Assembly: GCA_038225555.1 (NCBI GenBank)
Contig: JBBRRB010000032.1
Coordinates: 1-64,000, forward strand
Reading direction: 5' to 3'
From: JANXQZ01 sp038225555
GTDB lineage: Bacteria > Acidobacteriota > Terriglobia > Bryobacterales > Bryobacteraceae
DNA length: 64,000 bases
Positions 51,840-60,524 of the stretch are shown here, one piece after another. Within the stretch, counting starts at the first letter, position 1, and every line of letters begins with the position of its first letter. Below the pieces are notes generated by a model. The model did not search any database. It saw only the letters and a list, made by a program, of their open reading frames with translations, and was not told the DNA's origin. A program made the position numbers and the translations under genes.

Positions 51840-52409
51840 CTACGGTTTCGGCTTCGTTCGATTCTTAAAACTTGGGGGTTTCCGCTGTCCGCGGCAACGT
51901 GAAGTCTTGCTGCCAAGAGGCGCGCTAAGATATTCAACATAGGACGAGCCAACCATTGAAATCACCAACCCCAAATCTGGATAGACGGCGTAGTCCAAAT
52001 TACCGTTCGGGTCCTCAAAGATCGTTTAGGATCCGCCGTCATCTAAACAAGTGTCGAAGCTATAGAGGACGATGCGGTAATTTGGCCCAAAATACGCTGT
52101 GAGCTGCCCAAACAAAATGCCGTCCTCAGGGTAGAGCACTATCGACTTGATTACGCCGGTCTTAGCAACCGCAATCACCTCGACCTTGCCCTTGATAGGA
52201 CCAATGTTCGTGTAGTAGAGCCAGAGCGTTCCTGCCTGATCCAGGGAAGTCTCCCTCGGTTTTCCAACGCGCTGCTCCAAGTCCTTGGTTGTAGCCTTCC
52301 CTACGATGAGGCCGAGGAAGTTTGCTCGATGGAACACAGGCGGATCGGCACCAAAAAGCTGACAGCCGGCCAAAAAGAAGAGAAGTAGTCGCAAAAGGAA
52401 GCGAGCCAT
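51840..52409 (-). pseudogene. Small lipoprotein gene with an in-frame TAA
   Basis: From ATG 52409 a lipoprotein-like signal (LLRLLLFFLAGC) leads a beta-rich protein (FLGLIVGKATTKDLEQRVGK) that meets TAA at 52026-52028 after 127 residues. The same frame then stays protein-like (TIFEDPNGNLDYAVYPDLGL, then VISMVGSSYVEYLSAPLG) to a TAG at 51840, so the full protein was near 190 residues. TAA is not known to be recoded, so this is probably a nonsense mutation; the short form could still be made. It starts two bases after the M23 fragment ends. The last bases abut repeat copy 1. Confidence 0.65.
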
Positions 52410-52411
52410 AG

Positions 52412-52597
52412 CTACATCCACGGACACGGGCCGTTCAGAAAGTAAAAAGGATCTATCCATAAACCGTCGTGCTTGATACCAAAGTGACCATGCGCTTCGG
52501 AAAGAGGTTGCCCCGCAGCGTTGCCGGTCTGCCCAAGTGTGCCCAAAGCCGCCCCGGGCATAAGCCCAACATAGTCGCCAACACCCACTGAAATCCC
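52412..52597 (-). pseudogene. M23 (LytM-type) peptidase, C-terminal fragment
   Basis: About 61 residues: ISVGVGDYVGLMPGAALGTL, GQTGNAAGQPLSEAHGHFGI with the H-x-H zinc ligand pair, and a Cys-containing end (NGPCPWM). The N-terminal part is gone and the frame joins the inverted kinase fragment at about 52597. It is two bases from the lipoprotein start, so the two were once an operon for wall or envelope work. Confidence 0.65.
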
Positions 52598-52670
52598 CGA
52601 ATCATGGCCGTGGCCTCCAATCCGTCCATCACTGGCATTTGAACGTCCATTAGGACCAGGTCGAAGGCCC
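52598..52670 (-). repeat. Inverted copy of kinase receiver segment
   Basis: The reverse complement of 51443-51515 (the receiver motif LVLMDVQMPVMDGLEATAMI), nearly identical. It abuts direct-repeat copy 2, which continues the same gene in the other orientation after a loss of about 35 bases. It is not expressed as a real protein. Confidence 0.8.
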
Positions 52671-52671
52671 A

Positions 52672-52924
52672 ATTATCGCGATGACAGCCCACGCGCTGAA
52701 GGCCGGGATAGATGCGTGTCTTACGAAACCGGTGCGAGCGCGGGACTTGTTTGCGATTGTAGAGGCGTGCGCCGCTAAAATTGTGTTCGATACCAGGCCA
52801 GAGTACGTCTGAGCCCCTGTTCGAACGTGTACTGGGGATCGTGTCCCAAATCGCGCTGCGCCGCAGTGATGTCAGCCTGCGAGTCCCGCACATCGCCTTC
52901 CCGCGCAGGTTCGAATTTCGCGGG
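52672..52924. repeat. Direct repeat, copy 2 (end of kinase plus end of epimerase)
   Basis: Second copy of 51551-51827. Here the epimerase 3' end is intact (stop 52775-52777) while the kinase part is a decayed relic with a 24-base deletion near 52705. Confidence 0.85.
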
Positions 52925-53713
52925 CAGGTCGATCCCTTCAATCAACTGCAACTGTTTCCATAGCTCGTTCAGCGTGTAGCGGTTGCCATTTCCGGCGTTA
53001 TAAACTTGTCCGCCGACATTCGTTGCCGCTGCTGCCTTCATGCATAAGCTGACGACATCGTCCACGTAGGTGAAATCGCGGCTGTGCTCGCCATCGCCAA
53101 AAATGGTCGGGTTTCGGCGTTCAATAGCAGCCTTCATGAAAAGCGAGATTACACCCGAGTAAGGGCTCCCTGGATCCTGGCGCTCGCCATACACATTGAA
53201 GAACCGCAGAGCCACCGCATCCAGGCCGAAGCAAGTATGGAAAGTGCTTGCATAATATTCCCCCATCAGCTTTTGAGCCGCGTAGGGTGACTTGGGCCGT
53301 GGCGCCATCGACTCCACCTTGGGCAGCACTTCCGTGTCTCCATAAGCCGACGACGATGCAGCATAAACCACCCGCCGGACCTTGCCTTGCACACACGCGT
53401 GAAAGACGTTGAAAGAGCCATCCAGGTTCACTTCATGGGATGGGACGGGCTCCCGAATTGAGCGCGGCACAGATGGGATTGCGGCCAAATGATAAACCGT
53501 GTCGGCCCCCTCGATCGCCGCAGCCAAGGGAGTGTAATGCCGAATGTCGATCTCGTGGAAAACAATCCTGTCCCGGACTTCGTCCAGGTTTCGCGCATGG
53601 CCCGTTAAGAGATTGTCGATCACCTCCACGGAAATGTCCCCTTGCGCGAGCAAGCCTCTCACTAGCGCGGAGCCGATAAAACCCGCGCCTCCTGTAACAA
53701 TGGATTTCTTCAT
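52775..53713 (-). CDS. NAD-dependent sugar-nucleotide epimerase (UDP-glucose 4-epimerase family)
   Basis: 312 residues, extended SDR. NAD motif GGAGFIGS (8-15), Asp for the adenine ribose (VIDNLLTGH), the SSSAYG stretch with catalytic Ser, and YAAQK with catalytic Tyr and Lys. Used for surface sugar synthesis. The start overlaps the preceding isomerase gene by four bases (ATGA). The 3' end lies inside a repeat, so its last 50 codons occur twice in the region. Confidence 0.92.
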   Translation of the reverse strand: MKKSIVTGGAGFIGSALVRGLLAQGDISVEVIDNLLTGHARNLDEVRDRIVFHEIDIRHYTPLAAAIEGADTVYHLAAIPSVPRSIREPVPSHEVNLDGSFNVFHACVQGKVRRVVYAASSSAYGDTEVLPKVESMAPRPKSPYAAQKLMGEYYASTFHTCFGLDAVALRFFNVYGERQDPGSPYSGVISLFMKAAIERRNPTIFGDGEHSRDFTYVDDVVSLCMKAAAATNVGGQVYNAGNGNRYTLNELWKQLQLIEGIDLPAKFEPAREGDVRDSQADITAAQRDLGHDPQYTFEQGLRRTLAWYRTQF

Positions 53714-54546
53714 GCGGCTAGGCTGGCAATCTCCTTCTCAAGATGTCGTAAAGATTCGGCGGCGATTTTCTCTGCCCCGAGGGTAAAATCGAAAGCCTCA
53801 AGCGAGATCCAATGTCGATAGCCCAGCTTTTTCAGGACGGCGAACACGGACCTGAAGTCGTAATCGGCAGTCCCGGGATGGCGTCCGTCCATCTCGTTCA
53901 CATGCACGTGGCGGATCAGGTCGAAGTAGCGCTCCACGATGTCGGCGTGAGCACTGGTCTCATCGGCTGCGTTGTGCGTGTCGAACATGGTGCGCACAGC
54001 CGAACTGCCGATCTGTTGAACGATCGCGGCGGCGTCGGCCAGGGTGTTGATCACATCCGATTGATTGCGCGGGAGCGCTTCCACCAGGATCGTGACTCCG
54101 CGCGATTCAGCGTGGGGCGCAACTCCCGCCAGCCCGTCCGTGTAATTACGGGTAGCCTCCTCTACGCTGATGCCTTGCGTGGATCGTTGTTGAGGCGAAC
54201 CGAAAACCATAATTCCCTGCTCGCCAAGATCGGCGCAAAGATCGATCAAATCGCGAATATGATCCCAGCTCCGTTCGCGCAAAGCTGTGTCCGGAGTAGT
54301 GACGTGCAACCCTTTCGGCGAAACCATCAGCCAGTGCAGCCCGACAAACGTGAGGCCTTCCGAGCGAATGAGATCCTGATACTCTCGCCGTGCCGCAGGC
54401 GTAAGGTCACGCGGACTCTCGGACAGCGTGAAAGGCGCAATTTCGATTCCGGAGTAACCGATCTCGCGAATACTCCGGCACACTTCTGCTAGCGGACGCT
54501 TGCCATAAACTTCGTTGCAGATCGCCTGTCGGAATTGAAAGCTCAA
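53710..54546 (-). CDS. Sugar phosphate isomerase/epimerase (xylose-isomerase-like TIM barrel)
   Basis: 278 residues. AP-endonuclease-2/xylose isomerase-like barrel with metal ligands in VTILVEALPRNQ (Glu), TMFDTHN (Asp, His), HVHVNEMDGRHPG (His) and ISLEAFD (Glu). Substrate unknown. It lies upstream of the epimerase with a 4-base overlap, so the pair may act on one sugar route. Confidence 0.9.
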   Translation of the reverse strand: MSFQFRQAICNEVYGKRPLAEVCRSIREIGYSGIEIAPFTLSESPRDLTPAARREYQDLIRSEGLTFVGLHWLMVSPKGLHVTTPDTALRERSWDHIRDLIDLCADLGEQGIMVFGSPQQRSTQGISVEEATRNYTDGLAGVAPHAESRGVTILVEALPRNQSDVINTLADAAAIVQQIGSSAVRTMFDTHNAADETSAHADIVERYFDLIRHVHVNEMDGRHPGTADYDFRSVFAVLKKLGYRHWISLEAFDFTLGAEKIAAESLRHLEKEIASLAA

Positions 54547-54561
54547 ATATCAGTGTAGCGG

Positions 54562-55557
54562 CTACTTGGCGATAAACTCGCGAATGTACTCGTTCACTTC
54601 GGCTGGCTTCTCATGAATCACCCAGTGCGACCCGTCCGGAATGCGCTTAACCGTCAATTGCGGAACGAATTTATCCAGACCGTCCAGATTGCCCGGCAAC
54701 AATGCCGTGTCCTTTTCGCCCCAGATGACCAGGGTTGGCACGTTGACCATCAGCTTATCTGGGTCCCCAAAAGCGCTTGCCGCTGGCTTGGACGGCTCGG
54801 CCGTTTCGCCCTCTTTCACCGGAGCCGGAGGACCGATTTTAGCGGCGCGGTAGTAGTTCAGCCCGCCCGTGAGCGCACCCGGCTGCGACCAGGCTTCAAT
54901 GTACGCCTTCTTATCCTCTTCCGTGAACACTCCGGTTTCGAGCCCCTTGCCCATCACCGCGTTCACCAAGCCAGCGTAGTTGTTGGCAGAAAGCATCTGT
55001 TCGGCTTGCGGACTGCGAAACATGAGCATGTATCCGCTGGCTTTCTGCTGGGCCGGATCCTGACTCAATAGACGACCAAAAACTCCCGGATGCGGAGCGT
55101 TGACGATCACCAGTTTTTCAAGCGTCTCCGGATGGGCGATCGCATAGGCCCAAGCCACGGCTCCGCCCCAATCGTGTCCCACAAGCACAAATTTCTTATG
55201 GCCCAGGTGTTCCGCCAAAGCCCGCACGTCTTCGACCAAATATTTCACCTGGTACTGATCCACTTCGGTCGGCTTGGCGGAAAGATTGTAACCGCGCATG
55301 TCGGGCGCGACGGCTAGATGGTCCTTGCCGAATTCGGCGAGCTGATTTTTCCACTCGTACCAGAACTCCGGAAAGCCGTGCAGAAAAACGATCAGCGGTC
55401 CTTTCCCGGCGGTCACATAATGCAGCCGAACGCCATTTACCTCGGCATATTTGTCTTCGAGCTTGGGTGTGTGCATTTTGCCTTTCTTAGCTGCGTCGGC
55501 ACTGGGAGTGAAAAACCCGGCGGCGAGCGCACTGCAAAGTATGGCGCGATTTAACAT
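54562..55557 (-). CDS. Secreted alpha/beta hydrolase, epoxide-hydrolase-like
   Basis: 331 residues from ATG 55557 with signal peptide (LCSALAAGFFTPSADA). Oxyanion motif HGFPEFWYEW, nucleophile Asp in VLVGHDWGGAVAW (as in epoxide hydrolases and haloalkane dehalogenases), cap domain 180-255 and C-terminal His in DGSHWVIHEKP. Substrate unknown; export of such an enzyme is somewhat uncommon. Confidence 0.88.
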   Translation of the reverse strand: MLNRAILCSALAAGFFTPSADAAKKGKMHTPKLEDKYAEVNGVRLHYVTAGKGPLIVFLHGFPEFWYEWKNQLAEFGKDHLAVAPDMRGYNLSAKPTEVDQYQVKYLVEDVRALAEHLGHKKFVLVGHDWGGAVAWAYAIAHPETLEKLVIVNAPHPGVFGRLLSQDPAQQKASGYMLMFRSPQAEQMLSANNYAGLVNAVMGKGLETGVFTEEDKKAYIEAWSQPGALTGGLNYYRAAKIGPPAPVKEGETAEPSKPAASAFGDPDKLMVNVPTLVIWGEKDTALLPGNLDGLDKFVPQLTVKRIPDGSHWVIHEKPAEVNEYIREFIAK

Positions 55558-55621
55558 GTCTGGCATGTTCGAAGCCTATTCTGTCCATCGACGTAAGTCA
55601 ATGCGACCCGTAACGCCTCGC

Positions 55622-56563
55622 CTAATTTTTTAGAACCTTAATAGATCCGTTGGTCGAGGAAAGCTCGATGAGGGGTCCGCCGCCTGAGCCGATGTTGCCC
55701 TCCAGGTCAGCATTTGATCCTGAATTGCTGCGGTTGGAAATATCGAAATCGCTCGTAATATTCGAGTGCGACGTGTGCGCCCGGAGACGGGCATTGGCGT
55801 TCGCCGGAATCCGAATCGACACGGAGGAGTTCGACGTCTCGGCTCGCAGATCGGGCAGTTTCTCGCTTTTCAGGCGGGCCTCGATATGCCCGTTGCTGGA
55901 GTGCAGCTTCACTGGCCAGTTCAGCGCGGGATCGGTGAGCTCTACGTTGATCGATCCGTTGGAAGTAGTTGCCTCCAGGGAGCCGTGCGACGACTCGGCC
56001 TTGATGCTTCCATTGCTGGTTTCCAGGCGGGCGTTGCCATCCAGGTCCATGGCCTCAATTGCACCGTTCGTCGTGTGCGCCTCGAGTTCCCCCGTCAACT
56101 GTTGGACGCGAATCGAACCATTGGTCGAGCGGAGGCGGCTGTTCCCAGTCACGTCCTGCACGCGAATTGAACCGTTTGTGGTGGTAATTGCATCCAGTAA
56201 GACCTTTCGAGGAACCCGGATTACATAACGCGCCCCCGCCCCGCCATGACTATCCGAGGGTCGAACCGTCCGAATCCTGACCGCTCCTGACGAAGCGCTA
56301 GTCTCCACCTTCACCTCGTCCAGCAGCGACTTGCTCTTGGCGTATTTGGTGCCGTTGATTTCAACCGTGTCCTTTTCCCACCCGGAAATCTCCACAGAAC
56401 CGTTCGCATTTTCGACCGAGAGAGTTCCGCCCGCGGCCAGCGGATAGCTATGGTGGAAGTCCTCCTTAAACCTGTCCGACTCGGTGAAATCGGCAAAGTC
56501 GATGCAGCCCGTCAGGCCGAAAATCAGAACAGCGGGAAGAGCTAAGCGCCCTGGAAATCTCAT
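55622..56563 (-). CDS. DUF4097 beta-helix lipoprotein
   Basis: 313 residues. Lipobox LTGC at about 18-21 after a signal peptide. The mature part is a series of similar turns (TTNGSIRVQDVTG, STNGSIRVQQLTG, TSNGSIKAESSHG, SSNGHIEARL), typical of DUF4097, a right-handed beta-helix. Function unknown; surface protein. ATG 56563 follows a strong GGGAGGTGA ribosome-binding site. Confidence 0.92.
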   Translation of the reverse strand: MRFPGRLALPAVLIFGLTGCIDFADFTESDRFKEDFHHSYPLAAGGTLSVENANGSVEISGWEKDTVEINGTKYAKSKSLLDEVKVETSASSGAVRIRTVRPSDSHGGAGARYVIRVPRKVLLDAITTTNGSIRVQDVTGNSRLRSTNGSIRVQQLTGELEAHTTNGAIEAMDLDGNARLETSNGSIKAESSHGSLEATTSNGSINVELTDPALNWPVKLHSSNGHIEARLKSEKLPDLRAETSNSSVSIRIPANANARLRAHTSHSNITSDFDISNRSNSGSNADLEGNIGSGGGPLIELSSTNGSIKVLKN

Positions 56564-56623
56564 TGGTCACCTCCCTGATGCATACGGAGTCGCAACGCCT
56601 CCGGTTCCGTTTATGATACGTCT

Positions 56624-57121
56624 ATGCCGAGTCTAACCGAACTATGGGAAAAGCATACAGCCCACGAATTCTCCACGCGCGACACTGAAGCCACGTTGGA
56701 CACGATGGTGGAAGACGCTTACGTCAACCACATTCCGGTGATGACGGGCGGCTACGGCAAGAGCGCTTTGCGCGCCTTCTATTCGCAGGATTTCATCTCC
56801 CGTATGCCGGCCGATACGACCCTAACGCCCATTTCGAGAACAGTTGGCGAAGATCAGTTGGTGGACGAAATGATTTTCTCGTTCACGCATTCCGAGGAGA
56901 TGCCCTGGATGCTGCCCGGCGTTCCCCCGACCGGAAAGCGCGTCGAAATCCCGCTGGTTGCCATCGTGCGCTTTCGCGACGGGAAGCTCGCCCATGAACA
57001 CATCTACTGGGATCAGGCTTCAGTCTTGAAGCAGATTGGATTGATTACGGACGACAGCCTGCCTATCTTCGGCAGCGAGACGGCCGCCAAGGTTCGCAGC
57101 GGATCATTTCACGAACACTAG
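56624..57121 (+). CDS. NTF2-like (SnoaL-type) protein
   Basis: 165 residues with the small alpha+beta barrel pattern: LWEKHTAHEFSTRD, EDAYVNHIPVMTGG, a middle MIFSFTHSEEMPWMLPG and a final LAHEHIYWDQASVLKQIG. Members are isomerases or ligand-binding proteins; the substrate is unknown. The 3' end overlaps the convergent CBM9 gene by 18 bases. Confidence 0.85.
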   Translation: MPSLTELWEKHTAHEFSTRDTEATLDTMVEDAYVNHIPVMTGGYGKSALRAFYSQDFISRMPADTTLTPISRTVGEDQLVDEMIFSFTHSEEMPWMLPGVPPTGKRVEIPLVAIVRFRDGKLAHEHIYWDQASVLKQIGLITDDSLPIFGSETAAKVRSGSFHEH

Positions 57122-57829
57122 CTCTCCGAATCGCGCCGGGTTGTGCGGATTCGGTGTATCCATGCCGGAGTTCGACCATTCGCTCAGGCGGCGATTCGGC
57201 TCCGTGCCATCCCAGCGATTCAGATTCGCGCGCCACACCGCTCCCGCCGCCGGAGGCGTCTGCTTCGCCAATTCGTTGAAATTCTTCCACGGAATCGCGA
57301 CCTCCAGGCTCCATCCGTCGTCTTTGTCTCCGGACTGATTCAGCGTGCCTCGAATATTGGTGGCCAGCAGAACCCCGTCGAAATTCACGCGTGCGATCAG
57401 CAGTTGCGGGAACGCGAAGAAGTAATCGTAGAGCGTGGCTCGGGCATTCATCTCCAGGCCGTAGTAGAAAGACTGGGACGCATCGGGGTTGATGAAAATC
57501 TCGACCGCATCGTCTTTGTAGGTGGGATCGTCCCGATTCAAATAGTGCGCGATGATGTCGGTGTCCTGGCAATCGTATCCGACATATAGATGGTCGTCGT
57601 CCCAGAGGAGACGCGCGACAGTCTTCTGCTTGGCGCCCGTCTGCTCATCCCATGGAAACTGAAACACGATCGTTCCGGCGTTCTTCCAGGCGGCGTCGTC
57701 CAGCTTGCCGTCCACGGTGATCCTGCCTTCCGCCCGCTTCACTTCATAGCGCGGCACCGGGCCCAGATCGCGCTTGGATTGCCCGGCAACGGCACCTGCC
57801 AGAGCGAAGAAGAGAATCAGTAATACCAA
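57104..57829 (-). CDS. Secreted carbohydrate-binding family 9-like protein
   Basis: 241 residues with a signal peptide (VLLILFFALAGAVAG). CBM9-like fold: RITVDGKLDDAAW, ARLLWDDDHLYVGYDCQD and EIFINPDASQSFYYGLEMN. It could bind sugars at the cell surface. The start overlaps the preceding MBL gene end by 13 bases, so they are co-expressed. Confidence 0.88.
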   Translation of the reverse strand: MVLLILFFALAGAVAGQSKRDLGPVPRYEVKRAEGRITVDGKLDDAAWKNAGTIVFQFPWDEQTGAKQKTVARLLWDDDHLYVGYDCQDTDIIAHYLNRDDPTYKDDAVEIFINPDASQSFYYGLEMNARATLYDYFFAFPQLLIARVNFDGVLLATNIRGTLNQSGDKDDGWSLEVAIPWKNFNELAKQTPPAAGAVWRANLNRWDGTEPNRRLSEWSNSGMDTPNPHNPARFGELVFVK

Positions 57830-58542
57830 TCGCGCAGCCTCACGTCGATTCCCGAGCCATCCAACGCCGCTTTGAACTGCTTTGTGTCGCTGCCTTTGTA
57901 ATGATATGGGTAGACAATTTTCGGATGGAAAGCCCGAACGGCGGCCGCGGCCTCGGCTGGTGTCATCGTGTAGGGCAGATTCATTGGGACGAAAGCAACA
58001 TCGATGTTCTTCAAGTCTCGCATCTCAGGAGTGCCTTCAGTGTCGCCCGCGATGTAGAAGCGCATGCCGCCATAGGTGAGAACGTACCCGTTGCCCCTGC
58101 CCCTGTCGTGGTACAAAGTGCCTTCGGTGGGTCCACGCTTTAAGTTGTACATCGGCACGGCTTCGATGGTCCACTTGTCCCAAGTGGTTTTCTCGCCGTT
58201 CGACAAGATCCTAGCCGTAGTCAAGGCTTTGGCTGTCGCAGCGGGAGCAATCACGGCAGTGCCGGGTTTTAGCATTTTTGCTACCTCAACCGGGTCCATA
58301 TGATCGGGATGAATGTCGGTGACGAGCACGAGATCGGCTTTGGGCGGCAGGCCTTCAAAACTGCCCTGACTCCACGGGTCCACGTAGATTGCCTTCTCCC
58401 CGGCCTCGATGAGCATGCTCGCGTGCCGGATCGGGGTGATCTTGACGACTCCCAATTTCGTTTGGAATTCTTCGACCGGTCTGTGCGGCTGAGCGAGCAG
58501 TGCGGCTGCCGTAAGCAGGAGGAATCCAGTGAGCGCTTTCAT
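57817..58542 (-). CDS. MBL-fold metallohydrolase, exported
   Basis: 241 residues with signal peptide (LTGFLLLTAAALLAQ). Metallo-beta-lactamase fold: RHASMLIEAGEKAIYVDPW, metal motif DIHPDHMDP, later Asp in FYIAGDTEGTPE and His in YPYHYKG. Resembles UlaG-like hydrolases. Substrate unknown. First gene of a two-gene operon with the CBM9 gene. Confidence 0.88.
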   Translation of the reverse strand: MKALTGFLLLTAAALLAQPHRPVEEFQTKLGVVKITPIRHASMLIEAGEKAIYVDPWSQGSFEGLPPKADLVLVTDIHPDHMDPVEVAKMLKPGTAVIAPAATAKALTTARILSNGEKTTWDKWTIEAVPMYNLKRGPTEGTLYHDRGRGNGYVLTYGGMRFYIAGDTEGTPEMRDLKNIDVAFVPMNLPYTMTPAEAAAAVRAFHPKIVYPYHYKGSDTKQFKAALDGSGIDVRLRDWYY

Positions 58543-58826
58543 GCTGGCATTGTATCAGTGCGATTGGCTGAGTCTGGTTGACGACGATTAAGGGCCGGAG
58601 CTGACAAATCTATCGTTCCGGCGGATGTCGCCAGATGTTGCAGAGGGCTGTTGTCAGGGATGAAGACGAGTCGGCCAAGTGAGAGGTCAACTTTCCCAGA
58701 ACCGGACTTATGTACAATTACCGGCGAGAGGCCGACTTGTCGGGCTGATCATTTGCCGTAGAAGACTGCTATTCCGGTCTATCCGCGAGATGATTGTTGT
58801 TTCTTTGGTTGACGTCATGAGTAATG
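58543..58826. other. Intergenic region without a recognised gene
   Basis: 284 bases between the MBL gene and the TIGR04255 cassette. Short frames only; no strong hairpin or repeat noted. It ends at the 3' border of the cassette, so it may include an old insertion boundary. Confidence 0.35.
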
Positions 58827-59258
58827 TTAGACGAGGGGTGGGGGAAACCTATATACAGTAGCCTGTTTCGCCAGGAGCTCCGCGAATCGCTCTACTCGAG
58901 CAAGATTTGGTTCGATCGTTATGTCAGGTATTCCTTTGATCAATGCATGGCGCGGATCATCAGGATCAGGATCAGCATGAACGGTTAAGCCGACATCTTC
59001 AATGCTTTCCACTTGAATTGCGGCTGTTGCTTTGCCGGGCTGCTCGAATTTCGCTCTGTGCGATTCGAGGAAGGCTGAATCTGAGATTGAAATGGACAGC
59101 CCGTCTCGGTCCTTGCCGTTCCTGCTTGGCAAAAAGGCAGCCTTCTTAACCGTCCCATCATTTCGCGCGTCGCCGGACCGCATTCGCCGAAGGCCGGTGT
59201 CGGAGCCGTTAATAAGCGGCTCTGTCGGCTTAGGCAGACAGCCAGCTGAACCGCTCAC
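58827..59258 (-). CDS. Unknown protein, third gene of the TIGR04255 cassette
   Basis: About 143 residues if begun at GTG 59258; ATG 59183 (118 residues) and CTG 59237 are alternatives. The start region LPKPTEPLINGSDTGL and the central KKAAFLPSRNGKDRDGLSIS resemble a small family I recall next to other genes of this kind, but I know no function. C-terminal DPDPDDPRHALIKGIPD suggests a compact domain. No membrane segment or signal peptide. It overlaps the second gene by about 29 bases. Confidence 0.6.
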   Translation of the reverse strand: MSGSAGCLPKPTEPLINGSDTGLRRMRSGDARNDGTVKKAAFLPSRNGKDRDGLSISISDSAFLESHRAKFEQPGKATAAIQVESIEDVGLTVHADPDPDDPRHALIKGIPDITIEPNLARVERFAELLAKQATVYRFPPPLV

Positions 59259-59748
59259 AAACCGGGCCAAACGAGAGATCACGCTGCAGATTGTATTGGT
59301 CGCCCTGCGAATAGTAGAGGTAAGGGGCAACATGGCGCTCCCGAGGAACAACCAGTTCCAGAAATCGCGGGCCACTCTCCCACGCGAGTCGTAGTGCGCC
59401 ATCGTGATCGGTTCCTGCCTCACGGACTGGGGGGACCTTCAAACCGGCTCGCACGAGTTGGAAAAGGGTCTTCCTCGCCACCCCGATACTGTAGTCGGCT
59501 GGGCGAACAGGTCCGAACTCGTCGGCCTCCTCCAAGTTGAGAAGCAGGCGCATTTCTTGCTCTACAGCACTGAAGCCGGCGAGGGCGGCCGACGTCTGCG
59601 GCATTATCTCAACTGCCGGACACTCCTGAATCGCAAGTCCGTAGGAATTAAACAGCCGTGCGATCAGCGCAGCATCTTTCCGGTACTCAACATACGTCGG
59701 CGGTGCATCGATGACTGGTGGGCCGGAGGCAGGCATCGGGCAGCTCAT
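59230..59748 (-). CDS. Unknown protein, second gene of the TIGR04255 cassette
   Basis: 172 residues, not recognised. No signal peptide. Mixed alpha/beta content (YVEYRKDAALIARLFNSYGL, FLELVVPRERHVAPYLYYSQ). The ATG overlaps the stop of the upstream TIGR04255 gene (ATGA), so the products are probably made in fixed ratio and may form a complex. Confidence 0.7.
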   Translation of the reverse strand: MSCPMPASGPPVIDAPPTYVEYRKDAALIARLFNSYGLAIQECPAVEIMPQTSAALAGFSAVEQEMRLLLNLEEADEFGPVRPADYSIGVARKTLFQLVRAGLKVPPVREAGTDHDGALRLAWESGPRFLELVVPRERHVAPYLYYSQGDQYNLQRDLSFGPVCERFSWLSA

Positions 59749-60524
59749 GCATATTTCTCCATCTGTTTTGGAGTAATCGAATTGAAAAAGATCATGTTCT
59801 TATAGGCTCGCAACTCTTCCAGTAGTGGCCAAATCTCTTCAAAATCGCCCGCGAGGATGTTGGTGAATCGAAAAACGTCAATATCGAAAAGCATGGCAGG
59901 GAGATCCTCGTGAGTGCGCGGGAGCGACGCCTCCGTAACGATAGCGGTGGAACCAGATTCATGCGGGATAACGAGCCGCATGAAATATTCAGGCAGTCCC
60001 TGAGGAATACCGAGAGCGATTTCAGGAATTGTCAAGATCGATTCTTTGAAATCAACGCCGGGTTCCAACTCAATCCTATTGATGTATCGCACCGCCAACC
60101 GTTTCACTGCCACTGGGTGCGCCATTTCCAGATATCGCTGCCACAACTCTTGTGCCTGCCCTCTCAGTACATCCCATTTTTCATACGGGGCAAGCTTGTT
60201 GACGGAGAAGCCGTCCAGACGCGCTTGGACAACCAATGCCTCACTCTCGGACCTCATCAAGAGACCGTCAGGCGTCGGTCCCTGACTTGTCATCTTAGGG
60301 ACGGCGGCCTTATTCACCTCAACCGTGGCACCAAAACGGATGCGATCTTCGACGAGAGGAAACCGCCTCTCCAGTCCGCGATAAAAAGCCCGCAACATCT
60401 CCAGATTGACGTCAGGCGAAAGTGCGACTTGAATATCAATGGTCGCTTCGGTGATTGGTGCCCGCCCGAGCGTCGGAAATGGAGATCCTAGGTCGTAGGT
60501 CATTCTGGAACAATCCACAACCAT
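59745..60524 (-). CDS. TIGR04255 family protein, first gene of a three-gene cassette
   Basis: 259 residues from ATG 60524 (ATG 60503 is an alternative). The start LGRAPITEATIDIQVAL, the middle LAVRYINRIELEPG and the end FEEIWPLLEELRAYKNMIFF fit the TIGR04255 family, which is spread sporadically across bacteria with no known function. No catalytic motif is obvious. It is tightly coupled to two unknown downstream genes. Confidence 0.8.
   Translation of the reverse strand: MVVDCSRMTYDLGSPFPTLGRAPITEATIDIQVALSPDVNLEMLRAFYRGLERRFPLVEDRIRFGATVEVNKAAVPKMTSQGPTPDGLLMRSESEALVVQARLDGFSVNKLAPYEKWDVLRGQAQELWQRYLEMAHPVAVKRLAVRYINRIELEPGVDFKESILTIPEIALGIPQGLPEYFMRLVIPHESGSTAIVTEASLPRTHEDLPAMLFDIDVFRFTNILAGDFEEIWPLLEELRAYKNMIFFNSITPKQMEKYA

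Noticed and set aside
52026..52028. TAA in the lipoprotein gene as a recoded codon
   Set aside because: TAA is not known to be read as selenocysteine or pyrrolysine and no special stem-loop follows; a nonsense mutation is simpler.
52453..52941. 162-residue minus-strand frame containing a receiver motif
   Set aside because: A chimera of epimerase out-of-frame sequence, the inverted kinase fragment and M23 out-of-frame sequence, created by the rearrangement.
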